Source of the DNA: Dysgonomonas sp. BGC7 | GTDB lineage: Bacteria > Bacteroidota > Bacteroidia > Bacteroidales > Dysgonomonadaceae | Direction: 5' to 3' | Length of the DNA: 64,000 nt | Assembly (NCBI RefSeq): GCF_001261735.1 | Contig: NZ_CVRP01000007.1 | Location: 573,711-637,710, forward strand | Part shown: in pieces, positions 34,707 to 45,569 of the stretch | How the letters are laid out: each line of letters begins with the position of its first letter | How positions within the stretch are numbered: position 1 is the stretch's first letter | Translations under genes and position numbers: made by a program | Notes under the pieces: generated by a model | The model's database searches: none | What the model saw: only the letters and a program-made list of their open reading frames with translations | Told to the model about the DNA's origin: nothing

Positions 34707-35783
34707 TTACTCCTCTTCGTTAGCTATCATACCGCTACCAATACATAGATTGGAGTCGGCGTCATAGACTACACCAAATTGTCCGGCAGCTATGCCTTGT
34801 ATTTTTTCATCCGAATATATACGGTAAAGATCTCCTATTTTCTCTATACGTCCGTGCGTAAACTCGGGTGTGTGACGAATCTTGAAGGTTACATCTTTAG
34901 AGCCTTCAAAATCGCCCCAGATATCTTGTGTTATAGAAGAAAATCCGGCCAGATTGACGACATTTCCGTATTGGGTATCGGGATCATATCCGTTTGATAC
35001 ATAGATTATATTACGCTTTGTATCTTTCTTGATAACAAACCAAGGGCCTCCACTCAAGCCAAGACCTTTACGTTGCCCGATTGTATGAAACCAATAACCT
35101 TCGTGACTACCCAAAACTTTTCCGGTTTCTAATTCAACTATTTTGCCTTTGCGTTCGCCTAAATAGCGGCGAATGAAATCATTGTAGTTCACTTTTCCCA
35201 AAAAACAAATCCCTTGACTGTCCTTTCGTTGAGCCGAAGGCAATCCTTGTTCGGTAGCAATGGCTCTTACCTCACTTTTTAATAGATTACCAATAGGAAA
35301 CATTAATTTTGAAGCCTGTAAATAGTCTATTTGCCCTAGAAAATATGTTTGGTCTTTGACGTGATCTTTAGCTGTCGACAACCATGTCTTCCCGTCTATA
35401 TCGGTAGTAGTGGCATAATGACCTGTTGCTATTTTATCAAATTCGTGTCCCCACTTTTGTTCGAAGCATCCGAATTTTATCATTTTATTACACATCATAT
35501 CAGGGTTAGGTGTCAATCCTCGCTTAACAGCGTCAATAGTGTAACTAACTACGTTCTCCCAATATTCTTCATGAAGGGATACAACTTCCATTTTACAACC
35601 ATATTTTTTTGCTATATAGGTTGTTATTTCAATATCTTCTTCGGCAGGGCAGTCAATATATCCCTGCTCGTCTTCCATCCCGATACGTATATAAAATATA
35701 GTAGGGTCATAGCCCGATTCTTTTAATTGATGCACTACGACAGAGCTGTCTACTCCACCCGATACTAATGCTGCTATTTTCAT
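34707..35783 (-). CDS. mnmA: tRNA-specific 2-thiouridylase
   Basis: A 358-residue enzyme that thiolates U34 of Glu, Gln and Lys tRNAs. It has the PP-loop [10 protein letters not shown] at 6-15, CNKMIKFG with the catalytic C98, and SQGICFLG with C193, the pair needed for persulfide transfer. The GHYAT segment and C-terminal beta domain ([12 protein letters not shown]) complete the family layout. Bacteroidales commonly carry more than one mnmA paralogue, so this may be one of two. The preceding gene is the small barrel-type protein at 35791, seven bases upstream. Confidence 0.94.
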   Translation of the reverse strand: MKIAALVSGGVDSSVVVHQLKESGYDPTIFYIRIGMEDEQGYIDCPAEEDIEITTYIAKKYGCKMEVVSLHEEYWENVVSYTIDAVKRGLTPNPDMMCNKMIKFGCFEQKWGHEFDKIATGHYATTTDIDGKTWLSTAKDHVKDQTYFLGQIDYLQASKLMFPIGNLLKSEVRAIATEQGLPSAQRKDSQGICFLGKVNYNDFIRRYLGERKGKIVELETGKVLGSHEGYWFHTIGQRKGLGLSGGPWFVIKKDTKRNIIYVSNGYDPDTQYGNVVNLAGFSSITQDIWGDFEGSKDVTFKIRHTPEFTHGRIEKIGDLYRIYSDEKIQGIAAGQFGVVYDADSNLCIGSGMIANEEE

Positions 35784-35790
35784 TTCTATA

Positions 35791-36300
35791 TTACCAAATC
35801 TCAGTTTTTACAAACGACTTTATAGATCCCATTCCAAAACAAAAGCCTGCCCTGACGAAAAATTGGCTTTCTCCGGCAGTTACATTAAAATCGTAGCCTG
35901 TTTTTACAAAAAAGAATTTATAGTCGAAATATACATTTGGGGTAATTACTATCCCATCTTCTCCATGTTTGAAGTTGAACAAATATCCTGCATCGCAGCC
36001 AATAAGAATGGTCGCTTTATTTTTATTAAATAACGATTCTGTAATAAATGAGTTTATTTGTATTGGTTTCAGGTTTAGTCCGGCTACAGGCGAACTTCCT
36101 CCTGTATAGTCTATTCCGCTGGATATAAATGTGTTTAGTGGGTTTTTTTTGTGCCATGTGGGAAATGAAGCATTTGCCGCAAATTGAAAGTCATTTCCTT
36201 TGTTTTTTGCATCTGTGTATTGTGCTCCTATTCCCAAAAACTGAGCAAAGCCCACTAAAGGAAATAAAAGTAGCAGAAGTATGATTTTTATATATCTCAT
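35791..36300 (-). CDS. Small exported beta-rich protein, possibly an outer-membrane barrel
   Basis: A 169-residue protein with a signal peptide ([20 protein letters not shown]). The mature part alternates polar and hydrophobic residues ([45 protein letters not shown]), as in an eight-strand porin-like barrel. It does not end in the usual terminal aromatic pair context except IW. I do not recognise the family. It is encoded seven bases before mnmA on the same strand, so co-transcription is likely, without an obvious functional link. Confidence 0.65.
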   Translation of the reverse strand: MRYIKIILLLLLFPLVGFAQFLGIGAQYTDAKNKGNDFQFAANASFPTWHKKNPLNTFISSGIDYTGGSSPVAGLNLKPIQINSFITESLFNKNKATILIGCDAGYLFNFKHGEDGIVITPNVYFDYKFFFVKTGYDFNVTAGESQFFVRAGFCFGMGSIKSFVKTEIW

Positions 36301-36417
36301 TTCTCGTGTAATTGAATAGGGTACAAAATTACATTTTATTTTTCTAATAAGGTCGCAGACCTCTTTATTGTTTTCGTATCTGCAACATTAATATGTAGTT
36401 ATGTTTGAATATTTTTT

Positions 36418-37362
36418 TTATTTAACAATATCTTTACTTGTTATGTTTTCTTTCTCTATATCTGCTTTCGACTTACTGGCTGTTACCAGATATACACCTC
36501 CGAATATGAAAACGGCGGCAATGAGTTTTTCTAACGTGAAATGATCCATTCCCATGTATATGGCAATGCCGGATGCTATAAGAGGCTGCATGTTGTTGTA
36601 CATAGATATGGTTGTTGGCCTTATTCTTCGTTGTGCAAAAGGAATCAGCAGATAGGTAATAAATGTGGCGCCAACAAGGGTGAAAGCTAATAACAGAAAT
36701 GGCAATGTGTCTGTTTGATAGAATAAAGGAGCTTTAAGCACATCTCCATAGCTGAACGGCAGAGCTGCAATACAAGCAGAAAGAAACATCCATTTCATCA
36801 TTGTTACCGAAGAATATTTTTCGGACAGAGGTCGTGTGATAACCAAATAGAAAGCATAAAAGAACTGTGCGCCTACTATTGCCATATTGCCTGACAGGCT
36901 TGCTCCCTGTTCTATATCTCCATGATTGCTGGAATATACAAGAAAGATAGCTCCTGCTGCCCCGACCAATACTCCTCCAGCTTTCATCCATGTGATAGGC
37001 TCTTTGAGTACAATGGCAGCTATTATCATAGCAAACAGAGGACTACTTGTAGTTATAATTGAGGCATCCACCGGCGATGTCTGCCCTAGTCCGTATGCAA
37101 ATAATCCCTGATTGAATACCATGCCACATAGTCCTCCTGCAAATAGAAAAAGTAAATCTTTCTTTTCTACTTTTTCTTTTGGCATAAACAAAGACACCAG
37201 CCAAAAAGCAACCGCAGCAAAAGACATTCTCAGTGCTGTCATTGCCATAGGAGATAGGAGGTGCTCGGAATATAAATATTTGTTGACAGGAATGTTTAGT
37301 CCAAATATGCTGATAACTAAAAGCATTATCAGATTTCCCTGTTGTTTTTTAGACAAATTCAT
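36418..37362 (-). CDS. EamA/DMT-family transporter (RhaT/YdcZ-type permease)
   Basis: A 314-residue protein with ten predicted membrane helices in two EamA repeats. The first repeat shows NKYLYSEHLLSPMAMTALRM and EPITWMKAGGVLVGAAGAI; the second shows FITYLLIPFAQRRIRPTT and EKLIAAVFIFGGVYLV. DMT permeases usually export amino acids, nucleosides or other metabolites; the substrate cannot be assigned. The C-terminal tail is short, charged and cytoplasmic. It lies 22 bases downstream of the YjdF-like gene. Confidence 0.88.
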   Translation of the reverse strand: MNLSKKQQGNLIMLLVISIFGLNIPVNKYLYSEHLLSPMAMTALRMSFAAVAFWLVSLFMPKEKVEKKDLLFLFAGGLCGMVFNQGLFAYGLGQTSPVDASIITTSSPLFAMIIAAIVLKEPITWMKAGGVLVGAAGAIFLVYSSNHGDIEQGASLSGNMAIVGAQFFYAFYLVITRPLSEKYSSVTMMKWMFLSACIAALPFSYGDVLKAPLFYQTDTLPFLLLAFTLVGATFITYLLIPFAQRRIRPTTISMYNNMQPLIASGIAIYMGMDHFTLEKLIAAVFIFGGVYLVTASKSKADIEKENITSKDIVK

Positions 37363-37384
37363 TTTTTAGAAAATAATAAATGGC

Positions 37385-37996
37385 TCAATCTTTCCGGAGT
37401 TTACTTATCTGTTTGTCCTGAAGTTTTGAAAAAATAACTAACATTGATATAGCGCCTATCATTGCGCAAAACATATCCGACTGAGTGTCCCACACATACC
37501 CTTGCATACCTAAGAAGTCCTCAGCTCCGTCTCCGGACAATACTGCAACCCACCATTCTATAAGCTCGTAAAAAGCACTGATCGCCATCGAAATACATAC
37601 TACAACGAAAGGTAACCAAGAGCGCTTTTTGAATACATCAAGCCGAATTAAGAGTTCTCGCGAAATCATGGCAGGTACGAAACCCTGAGCAAAATGACCT
37701 ACTTTGTCATAATTATTCCTGCTCTGATCGAAAACTTCTTTTATCCAGTCGAAGAGTGGAACCCGTGCATAGGAATAATGTGCTCCTACAAGCAGAATTA
37801 TAAGATGTATGAGTATGAAAGTGTATGTCAGATTTGTAAACCTGAATTTCTTGTAGGTAAGGATAAGTATTGCTACACCAATAATACACATTCCTGCTTC
37901 GAGAAACCAGAGTCCTAACTCATAAGCTCCAATTCCCGACCAAGTGGCTATTACTAAAAATATAAGCAAAAAAGCTATATGCTTTTTCTTCATCAT
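37385..37996 (-). CDS. DUF2238 (YjdF-like) inner-membrane protein
   Basis: A 203-residue membrane protein with about six helices and the diagnostic central motif NYDKVGHFAQGFVPAMISRE, followed by FYELIEWWVAVLSGDGAEDFLGMQGYVWDTQSDM. The conserved acidic/His pattern looks functional, but the role of YjdF proteins is not known to me. It is on the same strand as the EamA transporter, with 22 bases between them. Confidence 0.88.
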   Translation of the reverse strand: MMKKKHIAFLLIFLVIATWSGIGAYELGLWFLEAGMCIIGVAILILTYKKFRFTNLTYTFILIHLIILLVGAHYSYARVPLFDWIKEVFDQSRNNYDKVGHFAQGFVPAMISRELLIRLDVFKKRSWLPFVVVCISMAISAFYELIEWWVAVLSGDGAEDFLGMQGYVWDTQSDMFCAMIGAISMLVIFSKLQDKQISKLRKD

Positions 37997-38040
37997 GCAG
38001 AGTTTGTTTTTATTTGTAAGTGCTATAAGAGATAATCTCT

Positions 38041-38078
38041 TCTGCCGATTTTATTTTGTTGTTACCATTATCGGCAGA
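38041..38078 (-). other. Inverted repeat after the riboflavin synthase gene
   Basis: TCTGCCGAT (38041-38049) and ATCGGCAGA (38070-38078) form a 9-bp stem with a 20-base loop, just past the ribE stop. No T-run follows on the minus strand, so it may be a weak terminator or an RNA 3' stabiliser. The word TCTGCCGATT occurs again at about 38751, on the other side of ribE. Confidence 0.35.
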
Positions 38079-38086
38079 GAGTGAGA

Positions 38087-38686
38087 TTATAATTGAGTTA
38101 TACGACTTATGTATTTGCCTATTATATCAAATTCTATATTTACTGTACTTCCAATCTTAAATTGGTGAAAATTCGTGTGCTCGTAGGTATATGGAATAAT
38201 CGCAACCTTGAATGTATTGTCTGTTGGTTCTACTACAGTAAGGCTTACTCCGTTTACTGTTACCGAACCTTTATCTACTGTCAGATAGCCTTTTTTTGCC
38301 ATTGCTCGATCGAAGTCATATTGAAACCCGAAATACCAGCTGCCATCGGCTTCTTTTATTTCTATACATTTTGCTGTTTGGTCTACGTGTCCCTGTACGA
38401 TATGTCCGTCCAGACGACCATTCATCATCATACTGCGTTCCAGATTTACTTTATCGCCAATTTTAAGCAGTCCCAGATTAGAGCATTCTAATGTTTCTTT
38501 AATTGCTGTGACAGTATATGTGTCGTCAGAGATATCCACTACAGTAAGACATACTCCATTGTGGGAAACACTCTGGTCAACCTTTAGTTCGTGAGTGAAC
38601 GAGCATCTCATTGTCAGATGTAAATTTTCTTCTTCCTTGCGCAACGAAACAACTGTTGCGGCTTCTTCTACTATACCTGAGAACAT
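38087..38686 (-). CDS. ribE: Riboflavin synthase, alpha chain
   Basis: A 199-residue protein made of two lumazine-binding repeats, each about 95 residues: MFSGIVEEAATV with VSHNGVCLTVVDI, and LDGHIVQGHVDQTA with VTVNGVSLTVVEP. The enzyme dismutates two 6,7-dimethyl-8-ribityllumazine molecules to riboflavin. The gene stands alone. No FMN riboswitch is recognisable upstream; a TACCTTTG -7 box lies on the minus strand at about 38727-38734. No other rib genes are in the window. Confidence 0.96.
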   Translation of the reverse strand: MFSGIVEEAATVVSLRKEEENLHLTMRCSFTHELKVDQSVSHNGVCLTVVDISDDTYTVTAIKETLECSNLGLLKIGDKVNLERSMMMNGRLDGHIVQGHVDQTAKCIEIKEADGSWYFGFQYDFDRAMAKKGYLTVDKGSVTVNGVSLTVVEPTDNTFKVAIIPYTYEHTNFHQFKIGSTVNIEFDIIGKYISRITQL

Positions 38687-38759
38687 GTTATTTATCCTTT
38701 ATTGGTTATGTTATATTTTAGGAGTACAAAGGTACTGAATTATTTTTGTCTCTGCCGAT

Positions 38760-39491
38760 TTAATGAGCAAAAGTTACAAAGGGTTCTATAACAGCAATGA
38801 TGACTCCGAAGTTGCCATCTGTTTGTATCCAGTCTTTCTCAGGTAGATATGTTCTGGATACGTATCCATCGAAATATAATGCATCTTTGCAGCCTAAAGA
38901 TTTGAAGAAAAATGCAAGGTCATAGAAATTCACTTTCGATTTGGACATAACGAAGATGGCTTTCCCATCGGGCAGGATGCCAACTCCGTTTCTGATATGA
39001 GTATTTTGAGATCCTTTCTTAAATGCAGGATGTATTTCTCCATCAATAACTAGCATAGGCCCGGATTGTGTTGCAAATCTGATAAGTCCTTTTTCTTTAA
39101 AATTCTCTGTTTTGCATATAATGGGAACATTGTCGGATGTGATTGCAAATACACCGTTGGGCAACATATAAAAATTGCCTGTTCCGGATGTTGTGTCAAG
39201 AGGAGTCTGTATTTTATACTGATCTATAAAAAGCCCTTGCGGCGAAGCTTCTTTATTATACATGCCACCGTTGGTTGCAAATACCAACTTTTCTCCTTTG
39301 CTTTCAACATAAGTTTTTAGATTTTGGATGCTTCCTATATTCTTTCCTGCATCATCGAGCCAATAGAAATGAATATTCTGAGATTTTGTGTCTACAGTGT
39401 AACAGATAAAGGAATCATTTGTGTCTTTTTGGCAACCAAAACTACCTATCAGAAGAATAAATAAAATAAGAGTGTGTTTGTGTGTAAGCAT
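38760..39491 (-). CDS. Phosphodiester glycosidase family lipoprotein (NAGPA/DUF2233-like)
   Basis: A 243-residue lipoprotein (lipobox GSFGCQ, C20). The fold markers are VFATNGGMYNKEASPQGLFI near residue 70, RFATQSGPMLVIDGEIHP, IRNGVGILPDGKAIFVMS and the C-terminal LYFDGYVSRTYLP. The family removes GlcNAc from phosphodiesters (human NAGPA) or acts on bacterial wall or exopolysaccharide phosphodiesters; the substrate here is unknown. It probably works in the periplasm or at the outer membrane. The gene faces away from the PDZ-protein gene across a 337-base intergenic region. Confidence 0.87.
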   Translation of the reverse strand: MLTHKHTLILFILLIGSFGCQKDTNDSFICYTVDTKSQNIHFYWLDDAGKNIGSIQNLKTYVESKGEKLVFATNGGMYNKEASPQGLFIDQYKIQTPLDTTSGTGNFYMLPNGVFAITSDNVPIICKTENFKEKGLIRFATQSGPMLVIDGEIHPAFKKGSQNTHIRNGVGILPDGKAIFVMSKSKVNFYDLAFFFKSLGCKDALYFDGYVSRTYLPEKDWIQTDGNFGVIIAVIEPFVTFAH

Positions 39492-39828
39492 AAAATGAAA
39501 TTAGAGGATAATATCCGTTTACCAAAGATAATAAAAGATAAAAGTAATTTATCTATAAAGTAGATACTTGCTTCGAAATAATATTAAAAAAGTAACATCT
39601 TAAAACAGCCTAAAAATGTCACTTTCGTTACTTTTTAGTTAAAATAACACTATGGTAAATCTAGTGTATGCTTGTTTGAAAATAGGTTAATCTTTGATTT
39701 TCTTCGATACTGGAGGACGTTTTAATCTTTCAATTCATGTTCCTATATCGCTAAAGACCTGCTAATAACATGGCTTTTTGCAAAAAAGTTCTATCTTTGT
39801 GACCTAAATATTTCAATACATACATAAA
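39492..39828. other. Divergent intergenic region with promoter box for the PDZ gene
   Basis: No ORF. It contains the GTNAC-repeat element at 39592-39646 (separate entry) and a TATCTTTG -7 box at about 39792-39799, 30 bases before the ATG of the PDZ-protein gene. The stretch between them (39650-39790) shows nothing else I can name. Confidence 0.55.
39592..39646 (+). promoter_or_regulatory. GTNAC direct-repeat element, copy 1
   Basis: GTAAC at 39592 is followed 26 bases later by GTCAC (39618) and GTTAC (39627), nine bases apart, then an AT-rich tail TTTTTAGTTAAAATA ending 39646. The 31 bases 39616-39646 match 51937-51967 at 27 positions. It probably binds a regulator or an alternative sigma factor; which neighbouring gene it serves is not known. 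Confidence 0.55.
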
Positions 39829-41268
39829 ATGAGAAAAACGCTCTCTGTTTGCTTGTTGTTACTACTTGTTGTTATTAATATAAAATCACAAGACTACGAT
39901 AAAAATTGTTTTTTCGGATTTTCTTTCGAGGTGAGCCAGAATCCCAACTGGGGTTATGGAGAGCTTGTGATTACGGATGTGTCGCCAAATTCTCCTGCCG
40001 AAAAAACAGGTATAAAGGTAAACGATATCATAATGGAGATAAATGGTAATGCGACATACCTGCGTGACAATCAGACCATAGCCAGATGGTTGTTCGAAGA
40101 TATGTATGCTCCTACCGTTAAGTTTACTATACGTAATATGAATACTTATTTCAAAGAATATACTCTCAATCGTGAATGTATAGCAACAAATTCTGTTAGT
40201 GAACGAGAGCTTTCCCGTATATTTGCGTTCTATAGTCTCGAAGATACCAATGAGCGTCTGTTCTCTTTGCCTCTAAGGGTGGAAACAAACAAAGATGTAG
40301 ATTTTACAGACTATCATACATTCGATTTTTATACACCCAGCGGAGTTGATACTCCTCCCATCGACGTTCAGATAACAGCCCTGTTGGAAAAAGAATTAAT
40401 AGCTAAAGGACTTACCCGGGATACTTCCGATCCTGATATTGTAGTACAGGCGTATTACAGCTATGTGCCCAATCCAAGATTTAGTGCTTTGGTTAATCCT
40501 AATTATGCTCCGGGAACATGGAGGTATGATAGCGAAAGGGAGCAAATGACATCTTTATCTATATTCGATGAGAAGGAGAAGAATAAAGAGAATGTAGCCC
40601 AGTTTATTGTCGAATATGGGTTCAGCTTATATGATCGTAAATACATAGATAAGAAAAAACTTACCCAGATATGGGATTGTAGTATTACAGATTACTTATC
40701 TGCTCAATATACATTGGAGAATTATGTGAAATTTCATACTCCTCTTATGTTAAAGCAGTTTCCGTATTCAGAATCTAAAACAAAAGCAGATTACAAAGCT
40801 GAATTTAATCGTTATAATTATACCGGTATTTATTTCGATGCCAATGATCTGACTACAGTAAAAGATGTAGAGATAGGCTCTCCTGCCTATCAGGCGGGAA
40901 TTCGTCCCGGATATGTTATCAGAAAAATAAACAATAAAAAGTTTGACCATACAAAAGAGTCTCTATCGGAAGGTTATAAACGGTTTATATCCGAAACTAT
41001 GCCTTATCGTGACGAGGCTACCCGCTTTACGAATGCCGAAGGGTATAGTGATTGTATGTTTTGGAATATCGGCTATTATGCGGACATTGTTAAGGAATTC
41101 AATAAAACCCAAAATGTTACTCATTTCGCTTATTTGTATGATTTCCGAAAGTATGTAAATAGTAAATATGAGGATAAAATTACTATTGAGGCTTGGGATG
41201 GTATGCAGATACGTATATTTCAGGTGAAACCCGAAATTCGCAAATCTGTTGTTATAAAAGTTCAATAA
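39829..41268 (+). CDS. Exported protein with two PDZ domains
   Basis: A 479-residue protein with a signal peptide (MRKTLSVCLLLLLVVINIKSQ). An N-terminal PDZ lies at about 25-115 (LVITDVSPNSPAEKTGIKVNDIIMEING). The middle (about 140-320) has a DUF4136-like look (VDFTDYHTFDFYTPSG, TSDPDIVVQAYYSY). A second, atypical PDZ is at about 345-400 (VKDVEIGSPAYQAGIRPGYVIRKINNKKF), and the C-terminal domain is unassigned. No protease domain is present, so it is probably a periplasmic binding or scaffold protein. It is transcribed alone. The GTNAC element lies about 180 bases upstream of the start. Confidence 0.75.
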   Translation: MRKTLSVCLLLLLVVINIKSQDYDKNCFFGFSFEVSQNPNWGYGELVITDVSPNSPAEKTGIKVNDIIMEINGNATYLRDNQTIARWLFEDMYAPTVKFTIRNMNTYFKEYTLNRECIATNSVSERELSRIFAFYSLEDTNERLFSLPLRVETNKDVDFTDYHTFDFYTPSGVDTPPIDVQITALLEKELIAKGLTRDTSDPDIVVQAYYSYVPNPRFSALVNPNYAPGTWRYDSEREQMTSLSIFDEKEKNKENVAQFIVEYGFSLYDRKYIDKKKLTQIWDCSITDYLSAQYTLENYVKFHTPLMLKQFPYSESKTKADYKAEFNRYNYTGIYFDANDLTTVKDVEIGSPAYQAGIRPGYVIRKINNKKFDHTKESLSEGYKRFISETMPYRDEATRFTNAEGYSDCMFWNIGYYADIVKEFNKTQNVTHFAYLYDFRKYVNSKYEDKITIEAWDGMQIRIFQVKPEIRKSVVIKVQ

Positions 41269-41508
41269 ATTTAATATAATGAAATAGTTTTAATTGTATT
41301 TTTTTAGTTTTGCAATCCTATTTTGACAGATAAACTTTTGAAACAATAATTCTTTAACGAAACTGTGCTACAAAACTTATTAATTACATTTACGGATTTT
41401 TTACTCTTTGGTCTAAATAAATACGATTGATATTTATTTTATTTACAGATTAGGTACAAAGAGACTTAAAAGGCATAACAAAAACTTACAGACAAAACTA
41501 TAACATTT

Positions 41509-42828
41509 ATGAAAACAAAACTATTAATTTTTATCTTAACCATATTATCATTATTGTATTGTCTATCGATCAATGCACAAGTAACTATTGGTAGTTATGA
41601 GAAACCAATAGCCGGAGCTTTGCTCGATTTAAAAGAGCAGACTCCTAGTGGCGAAAATACTACAGGAACAAAGGGCTTTGGGCTACCTCGTGTGAACCTC
41701 AAAAAGCAGAGCCCAAAAACTCCGTCAGCTTTATCAGCCTCGATAGGTGGATCAGGAGACTGGGGCTTAGAAGAACATGTCGGTCTTACTGTATTCAACA
41801 ATGATCCTACTTGTTACCCTATAGGCGTGTATGTATGGAGTGGTCAGAAGTGGACATCTCTAGGAAAACAACAAATAGAAGATGGTAGTTACGAGTCCGA
41901 TGTAGAAGCCTTGAAGTTATTCTACAATAGTAATCCCAGTAATACTTTGAACTGGGATATTGAGAATGGAGATCCAACGGCTTTTACCGGAACAATATGG
42001 GCTAAAGACAATATTTGTGGTAATCACCGTCTAAAAAGGTTATCTGTTCAAAGCTCTAACATAACTTCAGATAGGGGAATCAATGAAATGAGCCAATTGA
42101 CACATCTGTCAATAACATCAAACCAGCTTACGTCACTCAACGTATCAGCAAATAGAGAATTGATAAATATATATTGTAGTGGTAATTCAATTACCTCATT
42201 AGATGTATCTCAAAATACCAAATTGTTGGACTTACGCTGTGGTAATAATCAAATCGGTATATTAGATTTGACCTACAATTTAGATATGACAAGGCTAGAG
42301 TGTCAAAACAATGTGTTGACGACTCTGAAAATAGGAAACAAAAAAGATCTAACGTATATAAGTTGTGGGACAAATCGATTATCTTCTATAGATGTTACAC
42401 AAAGTCCTAATTTAGTTTATTTGTGGGCCGCAACGAACAAACTAACAGCAATAGATCTTACTCAAAACATAAAATTGACTACTCTTGCGCTACTTGGCAA
42501 TCAATTGACATCGTTAAATGTCGCACTCAATAAAAGCTTAACATATCTAGTTTGTTCCCAAAATCAGCTTAAAGCGCTAGATGTTACACAAAATACATTA
42601 TTAGCTACCTTAAGATTTGGTTATAATCAACTTGCAGCTATTGATATCACTCAGAATACTTTGTTGACTGAACTTACATGTGATTTTAATTGGATGACAC
42701 AAAGTGATTTAGATAATCTGAAAGCAAATAATCCGAATTATTGTAATATTGCTTCAAGAAAAGTGACTCCTCAATATATTCCGAATACAACGACAAGCAC
42801 TTCGTTAGTTGCACCGACTTGTCCATAA
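41509..42828 (+). CDS. Exported leucine-rich repeat protein, internalin-J-like repeats
   Basis: A 439-residue protein with signal peptide MKTKLLIFILTILSLLYCLS and cleavage after INAQ. Residues about 25-120 resemble the N-terminal module of many Bacteroidota surface proteins (VTIGSYEKPIAGALLDLKE, GFGLPRVNLKKQSP, VWSGQKWTSLG). About 180-405 hold ten or so 21-residue LRRs of the form L-x-x-L-D-V-T-Q-N-T-x-L-x-x-L-x-C-x-x-N-Q-L. LRRs of this type bind proteins or glycans in adhesion. No type IX sorting domain or lipobox is evident; the C-terminus ends VAPTCP. Its target is unknown. Confidence 0.85.
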   Translation: MKTKLLIFILTILSLLYCLSINAQVTIGSYEKPIAGALLDLKEQTPSGENTTGTKGFGLPRVNLKKQSPKTPSALSASIGGSGDWGLEEHVGLTVFNNDPTCYPIGVYVWSGQKWTSLGKQQIEDGSYESDVEALKLFYNSNPSNTLNWDIENGDPTAFTGTIWAKDNICGNHRLKRLSVQSSNITSDRGINEMSQLTHLSITSNQLTSLNVSANRELINIYCSGNSITSLDVSQNTKLLDLRCGNNQIGILDLTYNLDMTRLECQNNVLTTLKIGNKKDLTYISCGTNRLSSIDVTQSPNLVYLWAATNKLTAIDLTQNIKLTTLALLGNQLTSLNVALNKSLTYLVCSQNQLKALDVTQNTLLATLRFGYNQLAAIDITQNTLLTELTCDFNWMTQSDLDNLKANNPNYCNIASRKVTPQYIPNTTTSTSLVAPTCP

Positions 42829-42991
42829 AAGGCATGGACTATATCGTTTACGTTGTATAAAACATAAAGAAAATTAAGGTGTTTTCGTGAACCAGAATTG
42901 TTTCAATGATAAAAAATACAAAACATGTAACTTTTTCTAATTTGTATCTTGATCAGGTGTTTTACAGTGAGGAAATATACATAAAAATTCG

Positions 42992-42999
42992 TATCTTTG
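42992..42999 (+). promoter_or_regulatory. -7 box of the ABC-F gene promoter
   Basis: TATCTTTG, followed by CACCC, is the most typical housekeeping -7 form in this phylum. It lies about 60 bases before the ATG at 43062; no good -33 element was seen. Confidence 0.5.
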
Positions 43000-43058
43000 C
43001 ACCCGATTTCAGCGTTATGTATTTTACATAGCCAGTATACTACGAAATAAAGATATAA

Positions 43059-44675
<1,617 letters not shown>

Positions 44676-44689
44676 AAATAATGGAACAG

Positions 44690-44726
44690 CAAAACTCCTC
44701 TCGCAAACGAGGAGTTTTGTTTTTTC
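44690..44726 (+). terminator. Terminator of the ABC-F gene
   Basis: CAAAACTCCTC (44690-44700) pairs with GAGGAGTTTTG (44709-44719) around an 8-base loop, followed by a T-run. Confidence 0.88.
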
Positions 44727-44902
44727 TAAGAACTTTATAAAATTAATTAAAATATAGCCGCATTGTTAAATAATCTTTTGTGGTTTGTTTGTTTCGTAAT
44801 TTTACCTTTTATTTGTATCATTAATAAAAGATTAGTAAAAACCTCAAACACTTTTGCCTATAGAATATACATTACTCTTTTTAATTTAAAATATAAGAGA
44901 TA

Positions 44903-45493
44903 ATGGAAACATTAATAAGTATGACCGATGAAGAATTGGTTATTGATTATTCTAATGGCAACAATCTTGCTTTCGACATTTTATTGACTCGTCACAAGCA
45001 GAGTATTTATAATTATATTTACTTCACTGTGCGTAACAGAGAATTGGCCGAAGATATTTTTCAGGAAACTTTTATAAAAGCAATTGTAACTATCCGACAA
45101 GGTCGTTATACTGAGACAGGTCGGTTTCGCGGGTGGATTTCTCGTATAGCCCACAACTTGATAATAGACCATTTTCGTCAGGAGAAAAACGAAAATACAG
45201 TATCGAACGATGAAGCTCCAGTCGATTTGTTAAATAATCCGGCTCTGTGCGATGGTACTATCGAAGACGAGTTGGTAAAGATGCAGATAACTTCAGATAT
45301 CAGAAAATTAATAACATATTTGCCCGACACTCAGCGAGAAGTGCTAGAGATGCGCTACTATCAGGACTTAAGCTTCAAAGAAATAGCAGATCAGACAGGT
45401 GTAAGTATAAATACAGCTTTGGGGCGGATGCGTTATGCTATATTAAATATACGCCGTATGGCAGAAGAAAATGATATAGTGCTTACAATGTAA
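44903..45493 (+). CDS. ECF-type RNA polymerase sigma factor
   Basis: A 196-residue sigma-70 family protein limited to regions 2 and 4. Region 2 shows YNYIYFTVRNRELAEDIFQE and FRGWISRIAHNLIIDHFR; region 4 shows LPDTQREVLEMRYYQDLSFK and IADQTGVSINTALGRMRYAI with its helix-turn-helix. No anti-sigma factor or FecR-like gene is adjacent and there is no SusC receptor nearby, so its control is not visible here. It is flanked by terminators and is therefore monocistronic. Its target promoters are unknown. Confidence 0.92.
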   Translation: METLISMTDEELVIDYSNGNNLAFDILLTRHKQSIYNYIYFTVRNRELAEDIFQETFIKAIVTIRQGRYTETGRFRGWISRIAHNLIIDHFRQEKNENTVSNDEAPVDLLNNPALCDGTIEDELVKMQITSDIRKLITYLPDTQREVLEMRYYQDLSFKEIADQTGVSINTALGRMRYAILNIRRMAEENDIVLTM

Positions 45494-45534
45494 GTGCTAT
45501 GTAGTCAGTTCTTTTATAAGGTTAATAATTAAGT

Positions 45535-45569
45535 AATGAGCATCATTTTTAATGATGCTCATTTTTTTA
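45535..45569. terminator. Bidirectional terminator between the sigma factor and aldo/keto reductase genes
   Basis: AATGAGCATCATT (45535-45547) pairs with AATGATGCTCATT (45551-45563) with a 3-base loop and T-run. The stop codon of the minus-strand reductase overlaps its edge. Confidence 0.88.

Noticed and set aside
36926-37369. Plus-strand ORFs opposite the EamA transporter
   Set aside because: Short antisense shadows of a membrane protein gene, without homology or start signals.
38687-38759. FMN riboswitch before riboflavin synthase
   Set aside because: Only about 70 bases of leader and no conserved FMN aptamer segments.
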